NCBI GenBank assembly: GCA_022361315.1
Contig: JAKSBB010000959.1
Span: 1 to 9,011 of the forward strand
Source of the DNA: Desulfobacterales bacterium
GTDB lineage: Bacteria; Desulfobacterota; Desulfobacteria; Desulfobacterales; Desulfobacteraceae
Reading direction: 5' to 3'
DNA: 9,011 bases
A model generated the notes under the pieces. The model searched no databases, was not told the DNA's origin, and was given only the letters and a program-made list of their open reading frames with translations. The position numbers and the translations under genes are program-made. Below are positions 1 to 7,003 of the stretch, one piece after another. Numbering within the stretch: the first letter of the stretch is position 1; each line of letters opens with the position of its first letter.

Positions 1-752
1 CCCTGATGGTTGTGCTGGCCGCAGCCCACGCCAGCCTGGACCCCGAGGAGGTGTGGGCGCGGATGGAACCGGAACGAAATGAAACGGTGGACTTGCCTGG
101 CGGATCCGGACATTTCATCCATCCGGGTGCAGAGGGCCCCACAGCAGCCCAACTGGGGCTGATCTCCTGCCACACCTGCGGAAAACTGCTGCAGGATACC
201 GGAGATCACGGCCAGGCATGTGACCGGTGCCAAAGACCGGTGCACTCCAGAACGGGGGCCAGTCTCCAGCAGACCTGGGCGCTGCTGATTTCGGCCGTTA
301 TCCTGTTTATACCTGCCAACCTGTACCCGGCCATGACCATGCATCAGCTGGGGCAGAAAGGGGTATCTTCCACCATTCTCGGCGGGGTGGTTTTCCTCAT
401 AGAGCAGGGGTCTTCGGGACTTGCCCTCATCATTTTCTTTGCCAGCATCATGGTGCCGGCGTTAAAACTGGTCATCCTCTCCGGGCTGTTGATTTCCGTG
501 CAGCAGGGCTGGAAATGGCGCCCCAGGGACAGAACCTTTCTCTACCGGGTCACGGAGGTTATCGGTGCCTGGTCCATGGTGGACGTCTATGTGGTGGCTG
601 TCCTGGTGGGACTTGTGAATTTAGGACTTCTGGCGGATGTCCGGGCGGAAGTCGGTATGAGCTTTTTCGGGGCCGTGGTGGTGATGACCATGATGGCGGC
701 CATGCGTTTTGACCCCAGACTGATCTGGGACAATCTTGAAAGGCAGACATGA
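1..752 (+). CDS. pqiA: PqiA family membrane protein, 5'-truncated by the window (end of domain 1 plus complete domain 2)
   Basis: PqiA proteins are inner-membrane partners of the MCE protein PqiB in an envelope lipid-transport system. The readable frame opens at base 3; the ATG at 6 is probably internal. Counting from that ATG (248 residues), a DPEEVW motif near residues 12-17 mirrors DPRLIW at 236-241, the end of the second PqiA domain. The window therefore appears to begin at the tail of domain 1 of a two-domain protein. After a hydrophilic linker (about 20-50) comes a zinc-ribbon signature, C55-x2-C58 and C72-x2-C75. Four hydrophobic segments follow (about 90-110, 122-146, 148-166 and 186-232, the last probably two helices), including the typical IPANLYPAM motif at 102-110. 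The TGA stop overlaps the pqiB ATG (ATGA), so coupled translation is likely. The family call is firm. Whether domain 1 belongs to the same polypeptide needs the upstream sequence. Confidence 0.9.
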   Translation, partial: LMVVLAAAHASLDPEEVWARMEPERNETVDLPGGSGHFIHPGAEGPTAAQLGLISCHTCGKLLQDTGDHGQACDRCQRPVHSRTGASLQQTWALLISAVILFIPANLYPAMTMHQLGQKGVSSTILGGVVFLIEQGSSGLALIIFFASIMVPALKLVILSGLLISVQQGWKWRPRDRTFLYRVTEVIGAWSMVDVYVVAVLVGLVNLGLLADVRAEVGMSFFGAVVVMTMMAAMRFDPRLIWDNLERQT

Positions 753-2488
753 CAACGGATAACAGCGGTACGCTTCCTCCTGAGCCGGAAGTCACTTCCA
801 GATCCGGCATTTCCATGGTGTGGGTGATTCCCATACTTACCCTGATCGTCGGCGGCTGGCTGATCTATAAAACCCTGTCCGAACAGGGTCCCCGCATTGA
901 AATCACCTTTAAGGCCGCCACCGGTATTGAGGCGGGTAAAACCCGGATCAAGTATAAGGATATCGACATCGGCAAGGTGGATGATGTCCGGTTTTCAGAA
1001 GATTTTTCAAAGGTGGTGCTGGAGGTCTCCATGAACAGCGGCACCGAGCATTTCCTGGGCAGGGGGGCTAAGTTTTGGGTGGTGAAACCCCGCCTGAGCC
1101 TGAAAGGGGCCAGCGGTCTTGAAACCCTGGTGTCCGGGGCCTATATCGAGGTGGAACCGGGCATGGGAGAGGTTCAGGACAGGTTTGAAGGACTGGAGGT
1201 GCCCCCGGTGGTCAAGGCCGATGTGCCCGGCACCAAATTCCTGCTGGTCACCCACACGCTTAACTCAATCGATACGGGGTCTCCCATTTACTTCCAGGGC
1301 ATCCTGGCCGGTGAAGTCCAGGGCTGGGAACTGGGCAACGACCGGAAAAGCATCTTTGTTCATACCTTTATCAAGGCCCCCTATGACCGTCTGATCAAGG
1401 GGAATACCCGGTTCTGGAACATCAGCGGGGTGGACCTGTCCATGGATGCCTCGGGCATTCAGCTGCGGACCCGGTCGCTGACGTCCCTCATCTACGGGGG
1501 CATTGCCTTTGAAACCCCGGAAACGCCGAAAACCATTAAGGAAGAGACGCTGTCGGACGTCAGCGGACTGGTGTTTACCCTGTACGACGATTACCGGGCC
1601 ATAGAGGCGGCCGAATATATCCGTAAACTCACCTGTGTGCTGTTCTTTGATTCTTCGGTGCGGGGCCTGTCCCAGGGGGCGCCGGTGGAATTCAAAGGCA
1701 TCCGGGTGGGGCAGGTCAAGGAACTGCGCCTGGCCTACGACCGCAAAAGCCAGACCTTTAAAATCCCGGTGCTGGTGGAGATCGAACCGGAACGCTTCCT
1801 CACGGACGCACAGATGGCGAAGATCACCCCTTTGGAAACACTGGAAAACATGATTCAGGACGGGCTGCGTGCCCGGCTTGAAACCGGCAGCCTGCTCACC
1901 GGACAGCTTTTCATTGCCCTGGATATGCATCCGGAAGCCCCGCTGAACCTGGTGGGGGCGGAGGTGCCCTTTCCGGAGCTGCCCACCATCCCGGCAGACC
2001 TGACGGAGATGACTGAATCCGTAAAGGTCATTCTGAATAAACTGGAACACCTGGATATTAAACGCATCGAGGATGAACTTGTGGCCACCCTTGAAGGGGC
2101 GGGCAACATCGTCAGCCAGGCCGGCCGGGCCCTTGAACGGGCGGACATTGAAACCGCCGTGGCCGACTTCAGCCAGGCCCTTGCCATGCTGCGAAAGGTG
2201 CTATCCCGGGTGGATCACCATATGACCCCCATGGCCGACAGCCTGGAGGCCACCCTGGTGTCGGGCAGGGATACCCTGGAAAAACTGCGCAACTCCCTGG
2301 ATATGGTGGACAAAAACCTGGACCCCAATGCCCCGCTCCAATACCACCTGATCGAACTCACCGGGGAATTTACGGAAATGGCCCGGTCCATCCGGATTCT
2401 GGTGGATATGCTGGAACGCAACCCCAACTCCGTGATCTTCGGCAAGCTGCCGCCGGTGCATACACCTGAGACCTCATCCGGAGATTAA
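749..2488 (+). CDS. pqiB: PqiB, MCE-domain intermembrane transport protein
   Basis: PqiB is an inner-membrane-anchored MCE (MlaD) protein that spans the periplasm as a tube-and-needle and is thought to carry lipids or other hydrophobic molecules between membranes. The 579-residue product has one N-terminal transmembrane helix (about 23-41, starting at VWVIPILTLIVGG). Three MCE modules follow at about 46-138, 160-256 and 293-396, each ending in a typical small-residue pattern such as SGAYIEVEPG (129-138) or TGQLFIALDM (384-393). A long helical region (about 415-555) matches the C-terminal needle. The end carries the family hallmark, APLQYHL (528-534) and MLERNPNSVIFGK (554-566). E. coli PqiB is slightly shorter. 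The start is supported by an AAAGG at 739-743, five bases upstream, and by the ATGA overlap with pqiA. pqiC follows after 2 bases. Confidence 0.95.
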   Translation: MTTDNSGTLPPEPEVTSRSGISMVWVIPILTLIVGGWLIYKTLSEQGPRIEITFKAATGIEAGKTRIKYKDIDIGKVDDVRFSEDFSKVVLEVSMNSGTEHFLGRGAKFWVVKPRLSLKGASGLETLVSGAYIEVEPGMGEVQDRFEGLEVPPVVKADVPGTKFLLVTHTLNSIDTGSPIYFQGILAGEVQGWELGNDRKSIFVHTFIKAPYDRLIKGNTRFWNISGVDLSMDASGIQLRTRSLTSLIYGGIAFETPETPKTIKEETLSDVSGLVFTLYDDYRAIEAAEYIRKLTCVLFFDSSVRGLSQGAPVEFKGIRVGQVKELRLAYDRKSQTFKIPVLVEIEPERFLTDAQMAKITPLETLENMIQDGLRARLETGSLLTGQLFIALDMHPEAPLNLVGAEVPFPELPTIPADLTEMTESVKVILNKLEHLDIKRIEDELVATLEGAGNIVSQAGRALERADIETAVADFSQALAMLRKVLSRVDHHMTPMADSLEATLVSGRDTLEKLRNSLDMVDKNLDPNAPLQYHLIELTGEFTEMARSIRILVDMLERNPNSVIFGKLPPVHTPETSSGD

Positions 2489-2490
2489 CC

Positions 2491-3153
2491 ATGAGAGGAA
2501 CTATGTTGACATCCATACGGCGTAACGCCTGTTTTGCAACCGGTCTTGTCCTGCTGTTGCCGATGCTTGTTCTCACGGGCTGCATCGGCACCCGTCCGGT
2601 GACCCCCACCCATTATTATCTGATCAATCCGGCCGCCTATGATGCGGCATTGGCCGAGACCGGAGACGCGGCCCTTTCCGTGGACATCGCCGCCCTCCGG
2701 CTGCCCCGGTATCTGGAAAAACCCCAGATCGTGGTCAGGGACAGCCGCAACCGGCTTACCATGGCCGAATACCACCAATGGGCCGGAAACCTGAGAAAAA
2801 ACCTGATGCGGACCCTGGCCGGCAACCTGGCCTTTCTCCTGGACACCCCCAATGTCACCATGGCCCCGTTCCGGCCGCAGGTTGCTCCGGATGCCCGTGT
2901 GGAGGTGGAGATCATGGGGTTTGAGGCGGATGAAGCGGGTGTTGTAAAGCTTTCCGTCCAGTGGCGGCTGTCCCGGGGGAAGACGTTCTCTATGGCCAGA
3001 ATGTCCGAATTTGCCGGATCAGGTTCTTCCGGTCCCACAGCGACCATGAATACGGACCGGGTGGTCAGGGATATGGAAACCCTATGGGGGGATTTCGCCC
3101 GGGAACTGGCCAATGAGATCCGGAATATGCCCCGGGGAACTGCCGGATCGTGA
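2491..3153 (+). CDS. pqiC: PqiC, outer-membrane-type lipoprotein (ABC-type transport auxiliary family)
   Basis: PqiC is the lipoprotein partner of PqiB and is thought to dock the PqiB needle at the outer membrane. The 220-residue product has a basic n-region (RR at 10-11), a hydrophobic core at 17-29 and a lipobox LTGC with the acylated cysteine at C31. The following residue is Ile rather than Asp, so by the enterobacterial +2 rule it would not be held in the inner membrane. Family motifs are HYYLI (41-45) and the conserved segment from LPRYLEKPQIVVR (71-83) through a WAGNL at 97-101. It is somewhat longer than E. coli PqiC. An alternative ATG at 2503 (residue 5) has AGAGGA just upstream and would give a shorter signal peptide; the sequence does not settle which is used. 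The stop overlaps the next gene's GTG. Confidence 0.9.
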   Translation: MRGTMLTSIRRNACFATGLVLLLPMLVLTGCIGTRPVTPTHYYLINPAAYDAALAETGDAALSVDIAALRLPRYLEKPQIVVRDSRNRLTMAEYHQWAGNLRKNLMRTLAGNLAFLLDTPNVTMAPFRPQVAPDARVEVEIMGFEADEAGVVKLSVQWRLSRGKTFSMARMSEFAGSGSSGPTATMNTDRVVRDMETLWGDFARELANEIRNMPRGTAGS

Positions 3154-4010
3154 TCCGTCCGGCCTGCATACTGTTTTTGCTCTGCATCCCTTTCTTTGCC
3201 TGGGCTGAAGATACACAGGTATCGGATCTCTCCGGCCGCGACATCGTTACGGAAGCCGTGCACCGTCATGCCGGTTTCCCCTACGTATACGAAGAGCAGA
3301 CCATGGTTCTACGGGACGATGGGGGAAACAAAAACGTGCGAAAGCTGCGCCAGTACTTCAGGATTGAACCGGACCGGACCGTCCGGATCCGCATGACCTT
3401 TGACTATCCCCGGGAGGTGCGGGGGCTGAGCCTCTCCTTTGTTTTGAGACCGGACGGCCGGATGGACAAGCGCTTCTACATGCCGGCCCTGGACCGGGCG
3501 ATGATTTCAGGTACGGAAGGGGACGGCCATTTTCTGGGAACAGACTTTACCATCGCGGATTTTATCGAGCCCCTGGGCCATACGGTATACAAGCGGCAGC
3601 CGGACCAGACCATTGAAAAGGTGGATTATTTTGTGGTGGATGCCCACAGAACCAAGGCCTCCCATGCGAAATCATCCGGATCTGTTTCCGGCCCCCACCG
3701 CCGCCATTTTGTCCGTAAAGATATCCTGTTTATTGTCCGGACCGATTATTTCGACGGGGCCGGGCGGCTGACCCGTCAGTATTCCCGCCACGAGATCAGG
3801 AAAACCGACCGGGATCTCTGGCTGGCCAATATGCTGCTGATGGAGAACCTTCAGCTGGGGCACGCAACCCTGATCAAGGTGGACCGCCGTGTGCTTTCCG
3901 AGGAACTGGTCCGGCCGGAGGTATTCATCCTTCCCGAGGGGAGACGTGACAAGGAAACCGGCGAAGACCCCTCCGGACCGGAAACGGCTGAACCGCCCCC
4001 AACCAAATGA
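3150..4010 (+). CDS. Secreted LolA-like 'outer membrane lipoprotein-sorting' protein
   Basis: The product resembles the LolA-like family of periplasmic proteins often encoded beside RND/MMPL exporters. They have a half-barrel fold that could carry a lipid or lipidated substrate; their cargo is mostly unknown. The 286-residue protein has a signal peptide (hydrophobic 6-17, likely cleavage AWA-ED after A19). Family-like motifs are a MTFDYPREVRG stretch (82-92), FLGTDFT (128-134) preceding ADFIEPLG, and DYFDGAGRLTRQY (199-211). A basic, Ser/Gly-rich segment at 168-188 and a Pro/Glu-rich C-terminal tail (about 263-286) look like lineage-specific additions. The start is a GTG whose last bases overlap the pqiC stop (GTGA). 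No in-frame ATG occurs before residue 52, and the GTG start places the signal peptide correctly. The RND gene follows after 42 bases. Membership is fairly sure; substrate unknown. Confidence 0.85.
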   Translation: MIRPACILFLLCIPFFAWAEDTQVSDLSGRDIVTEAVHRHAGFPYVYEEQTMVLRDDGGNKNVRKLRQYFRIEPDRTVRIRMTFDYPREVRGLSLSFVLRPDGRMDKRFYMPALDRAMISGTEGDGHFLGTDFTIADFIEPLGHTVYKRQPDQTIEKVDYFVVDAHRTKASHAKSSGSVSGPHRRHFVRKDILFIVRTDYFDGAGRLTRQYSRHEIRKTDRDLWLANMLLMENLQLGHATLIKVDRRVLSEELVRPEVFILPEGRRDKETGEDPSGPETAEPPPTK

Positions 4011-4052
4011 GCCTGAATATTTTTTAGACAGGACAACCATAGGGATACCCAT

Positions 4053-6914
4053 ATGTTTCTAAACTTTCTGATGACCGGCGCCCGACACCGCACCCTTACC
4101 CTGTTGTTTCTTGCCGTTATCACCTGGGCCGCCGCCACCGGGCTGACCCAGCTCCGGGTGGATACGGGGTTCACCAGCCTGGTTCCGGACAATCATCCGG
4201 ACCGGCGGTTGTATGAACAGGTGATCCGGGAGTTCGGCACCGACGACCGGATCATTGTCTATGCCGGGGATGAGCAGTTGCTGACCCTGGAGAAGCTGGC
4301 CGTTCTCGAGCAGCTTCACAATGACCTGGAAGACCTGGCCTTTGTCCGCCGGGTGGAAGATATTTTCACCATCAGAAGCATCCGGGGATCCGGCAGCGGG
4401 GTAGACGGATCCGGCGCAAGGATCGACTCGGGCATGGTCATGAACGGGGCACCCAAAACCCGGGCGGAACTGGATAAGGCCATTGCCCGGATCAAACACC
4501 ATCCTTTTCTGGCGGGCAACCTCATCTCCGACGACGGAAAGGCCATGGCGATCCTGGTGTCCGTATACGGCAAAGGGGAACATACCAGTGCAGACATCAA
4601 CGGGGAAATGGAATCTGTTCTGTCCCGTTTTCATGGCCAGTTCAACCGCCTGTTCCAGGTGGGTGAGGCCAGGGTAAACACGGAACTGACCGCCGTGCTG
4701 TTCAAGGATTTGCGTCTGCTGGCCCCCCTGTCTGCCGGGATTCTTGTCTTTTCCATCCTGGTGTTCATGCGGTCCGGGTTCGCCGCCCTGGTGCCGCTGA
4801 TCACCTCCGGCATGAGTATCGTCTGGACCTTCGGCATTATGGGATGGCTGTCCATTCCCCTGAATATCCTGTCGGCCATGCTGCCCTCCCTGATCGTGGT
4901 CATCGGGTCCACCGAAGATACCCATATGATGGCCGCCTATTTCCAGGGGCTTGGCAGTGAGGAACCGGCTTCCGGGGCAACCCGGCGGGACCGGCGGTAC
5001 ACCGCAGCCCGTTTCATGATGCGCCACCTGGCGGTACCCGTGCTGCTGACCCTGGTGACCACGGCCCTGGGGTTTGCCGCCAACATGGTGAACACCCTGG
5101 GGATGATCCGGGAATTTGCCCTGGCCGCCACCATCGCGGTGCTTGCCAACGGGTTTATCACCATCACCCTGGTGCCCCTGGCCCTTTCCGTTGCCGGCCC
5201 CCTAAAGGCCTCAGGCAGTCCGCACAGCCGGGGAGCCGCCGACGGCATGAAAGGGTTGCCCGGCCTCTTTGTAAAAATGTTTGTTTCCACCGGCAGGCGG
5301 TTTCCGGGCACCATCCTTCTGACCACGGCCATCCTCTGCGGCTTCAGCCTCTATGCGGGTAAAGACCTTGGCATCACCAATGATCCCCTGTCCTATTTCC
5401 GCCAGGATCAGCCCCTGATAGAGGATGTCCGGACCATCCACCGCCACCTGGCCGGGATGAAGTTTTTCTACATCACCCTGACCGCCGACCCGGAAACCGG
5501 TGAGGACCGGCCCTTCCTGGTGCCGGACAATATCCGGAAGCTGTCGGAGATCCAGAATTTTATGGAAAAACAGGGGGTGTTTGATTCCAGCCTCTCCCTG
5601 GCCGATCAGCTTTCCTTTGTGAACCGTGAGTTCAACAACGGCGACCCCAAGGCTTTCAAGGTGCCGGCCACCCGGGAGCTGACGGCCCAGTACCTGACTT
5701 TTTTCCACCGCCGGGATATCAAGAATTACGTGAGCCACGACCTGACCAAGGCCTGTATCGTGGTTCGCCATCAAATCTCGGATGCCTCACGCCTCAATGC
5801 CTATGTGTCGGAACTGGCCGCCGTGATTCCGGAAATTGCAGGCCCCGGCATGCGCACCCACATTGTGGGGGAAAACCTGATGATCAATGCCGCCGCCCGG
5901 GAACTGGTGGCGGCCCAGGCCGGCTCCCTGGCCCTGCTGGTGGGGGTGATTTTCATTATTACCTCGGTCATGTTCACCTCCTTCCGCGGCGGTGTGGTGG
6001 CCCTGATTCCCTGCCTGATTCCCGTGATGCTGATGTTCGGTACCATGGGGCTTCTGGGTATCTCCCTGAATCCGGGAACCGCCATGGTGGCGGTGATTTC
6101 CATCGGCATTGCCATCGACGGCACCCTCCACCTGTTTGCCCGGTACAATGCCCTTTGCCGGCGGACGTCGGATTACGAAGGGGCTGTGCTTGACACCGTC
6201 CGTCAGGAGGCGGTGCCCATGGTCACCACCAGCCTGGCCCTGGCCCTGGGGTTCGGTATCCTGCTCTATTCGGATTTCACCATCATCGCCCAGTTCGGCG
6301 CCCTGGCCGCCGCCACCATGATCGCGGCCCTGTTCGCCAACCTCTTCATCACCCCCATTATCATGTCCAAAGTTCGTCTGGTGGGCCTCTATGAAATCCT
6401 GACCCTGAAGATGCGGCGGGATGTGCTGGAGGACAGCCCCCTGTTCCGGGGCATGACCCACTACCAGATCCGCAAGGCCATTCTGATCTCGGAACTCAAC
6501 ACCTTTGAAAAGGGGGATCTGCTGATTGAAAAGGGCAGCACGGGCAGGAGCATGTACCTGATCCTTTCCGGCGGGGCCGATGTCCTCAGGAGAACAAAGG
6601 AAGAGGAACGCTGCCTGGCGAAGCTGGGGCCGGGACAGATTTTTGGTGAGATCGGCTTTGTCCGGGAGATTCGCAGAACCGCAGATGTCCGGGCCACCAG
6701 TGAGATGGAGGTGCTCCGGTTCGATTACAAAAAGCTTGAGGCCGACCTGAAGTTCTTTCCTTACATCGTGTCCAAACTGAATTTCAACATCAGCCGGATT
6801 CTGGGAGAACGCCTGGCCGACACCAACGATGCCCTGGACGGCAGGCTGGAAACCCAGGAGGAACTGCCGGATCTCTTTGAGTGCAAGGCACCGGAAGATG
6901 TTGATAAGGGCTGA
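4053..6914 (+). CDS. RND/MMPL superfamily exporter with a C-terminal cyclic-nucleotide-binding domain
   Basis: This is an inner-membrane exporter of the MMPL/HpnN-like part of the RND superfamily, whose members use proton motive force to move lipids or other hydrophobic compounds. The 953-residue protein has the duplicated RND plan: TM1 (about 14-33), a periplasmic loop (35-222), TM2-6 (223-240, 244-264, 268-287, 326-346, 354-379), TM7 (418-434), a second loop (435-622) and TM8-12 (623-643, 647-668, 673-692, 721-739, 745-770). Candidate proton-relay acids lie at equivalent places in the halves: GSTEDTH (D289) and GIAIDGTLH (D689). Residues 792-905 form a cyclic-nucleotide-binding domain, including LFRGMT (797-802), a glycine-rich turn (LSGG, 838-841) and the phosphate-binding cassette FGEIGF...RRTADV (864-879) with E866 and R875 kept. 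An acidic tail follows (920-953). AGGG at 4041-4044 is a suitable ribosome binding site. Natural substrate and ligand are unknown. Confidence 0.92.
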   Translation: MFLNFLMTGARHRTLTLLFLAVITWAAATGLTQLRVDTGFTSLVPDNHPDRRLYEQVIREFGTDDRIIVYAGDEQLLTLEKLAVLEQLHNDLEDLAFVRRVEDIFTIRSIRGSGSGVDGSGARIDSGMVMNGAPKTRAELDKAIARIKHHPFLAGNLISDDGKAMAILVSVYGKGEHTSADINGEMESVLSRFHGQFNRLFQVGEARVNTELTAVLFKDLRLLAPLSAGILVFSILVFMRSGFAALVPLITSGMSIVWTFGIMGWLSIPLNILSAMLPSLIVVIGSTEDTHMMAAYFQGLGSEEPASGATRRDRRYTAARFMMRHLAVPVLLTLVTTALGFAANMVNTLGMIREFALAATIAVLANGFITITLVPLALSVAGPLKASGSPHSRGAADGMKGLPGLFVKMFVSTGRRFPGTILLTTAILCGFSLYAGKDLGITNDPLSYFRQDQPLIEDVRTIHRHLAGMKFFYITLTADPETGEDRPFLVPDNIRKLSEIQNFMEKQGVFDSSLSLADQLSFVNREFNNGDPKAFKVPATRELTAQYLTFFHRRDIKNYVSHDLTKACIVVRHQISDASRLNAYVSELAAVIPEIAGPGMRTHIVGENLMINAAARELVAAQAGSLALLVGVIFIITSVMFTSFRGGVVALIPCLIPVMLMFGTMGLLGISLNPGTAMVAVISIGIAIDGTLHLFARYNALCRRTSDYEGAVLDTVRQEAVPMVTTSLALALGFGILLYSDFTIIAQFGALAAATMIAALFANLFITPIIMSKVRLVGLYEILTLKMRRDVLEDSPLFRGMTHYQIRKAILISELNTFEKGDLLIEKGSTGRSMYLILSGGADVLRRTKEEERCLAKLGPGQIFGEIGFVREIRRTADVRATSEMEVLRFDYKKLEADLKFFPYIVSKLNFNISRILGERLADTNDALDGRLETQEELPDLFECKAPEDVDKG

Positions 6915-6939
6915 GAACGATATTTTCAATGCCGTTCAT

Positions 6940-6967
6940 TTTAAATCAAAGCAAATCCGTGTATAGT
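6940..6967 (+). promoter_or_regulatory. Candidate sigma70-type promoter for the NCS2 permease gene
   Basis: The 89-base gap after the exporter gene is AT-rich compared with its surroundings. It contains TATAGT (6962-6967, five of six matches to the -10 consensus), preceded at a 16-base spacing by TTTAAA (6940-6945, four of six matches to the -35 consensus). Transcription would begin near 6974, leaving a leader of about 30 bases, too short for a known purine riboswitch. The call rests on consensus matching only. Confidence 0.4.
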
Positions 6968-6988
6968 ACGATTTTTGTTAAAAAACTT

Positions 6989-6994
6989 AAGGAG
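6989..6994 (+). promoter_or_regulatory. Ribosome binding site that decides the permease start (AAGGAG before GTG 7004)
   Basis: AAGGAG lies nine bases before a GTG at 7004, the best Shine-Dalgarno match in this gap. The alternative in-frame ATG at 6929 has no comparable upstream site, and it lies upstream of the candidate promoter. The ribosome binding site would itself fall inside that longer reading frame. Confidence 0.75.
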
Positions 6995-7003
6995 ATACCA
7001 CCC

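Noticed and set aside
1265..2050. - strand open frame (261 codons) opposite pqiB
   Set aside because: Antisense to the MCE domains, with no recognisable motif and unusual composition.
4011..4052. Terminator or promoter between the LolA-like and RND genes
   Set aside because: There is a T-rich run near 4020-4026 but no stem before it, and no convincing -35/-10 pair.
4059..5027. - strand open frame (322 codons) opposite the 5' part of the RND gene
   Set aside because: Gly/His/Gln-rich translation without recognisable motifs, antisense to conserved RND sequence.
5787..6929. Long - strand open frame (380 codons) opposite the RND exporter gene
   Set aside because: It is rich in Gly, His, Gln and Asp with no domain pattern, and is the complement of a clearly coding, conserved membrane protein; a GC-rich codon-bias shadow.
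6915..7003. Purine riboswitch or other structured leader before the permease gene
   Set aside because: The gap is only 89 bases and the leader after the candidate promoter about 30; no paired stems of the purine aptamer type are visible.
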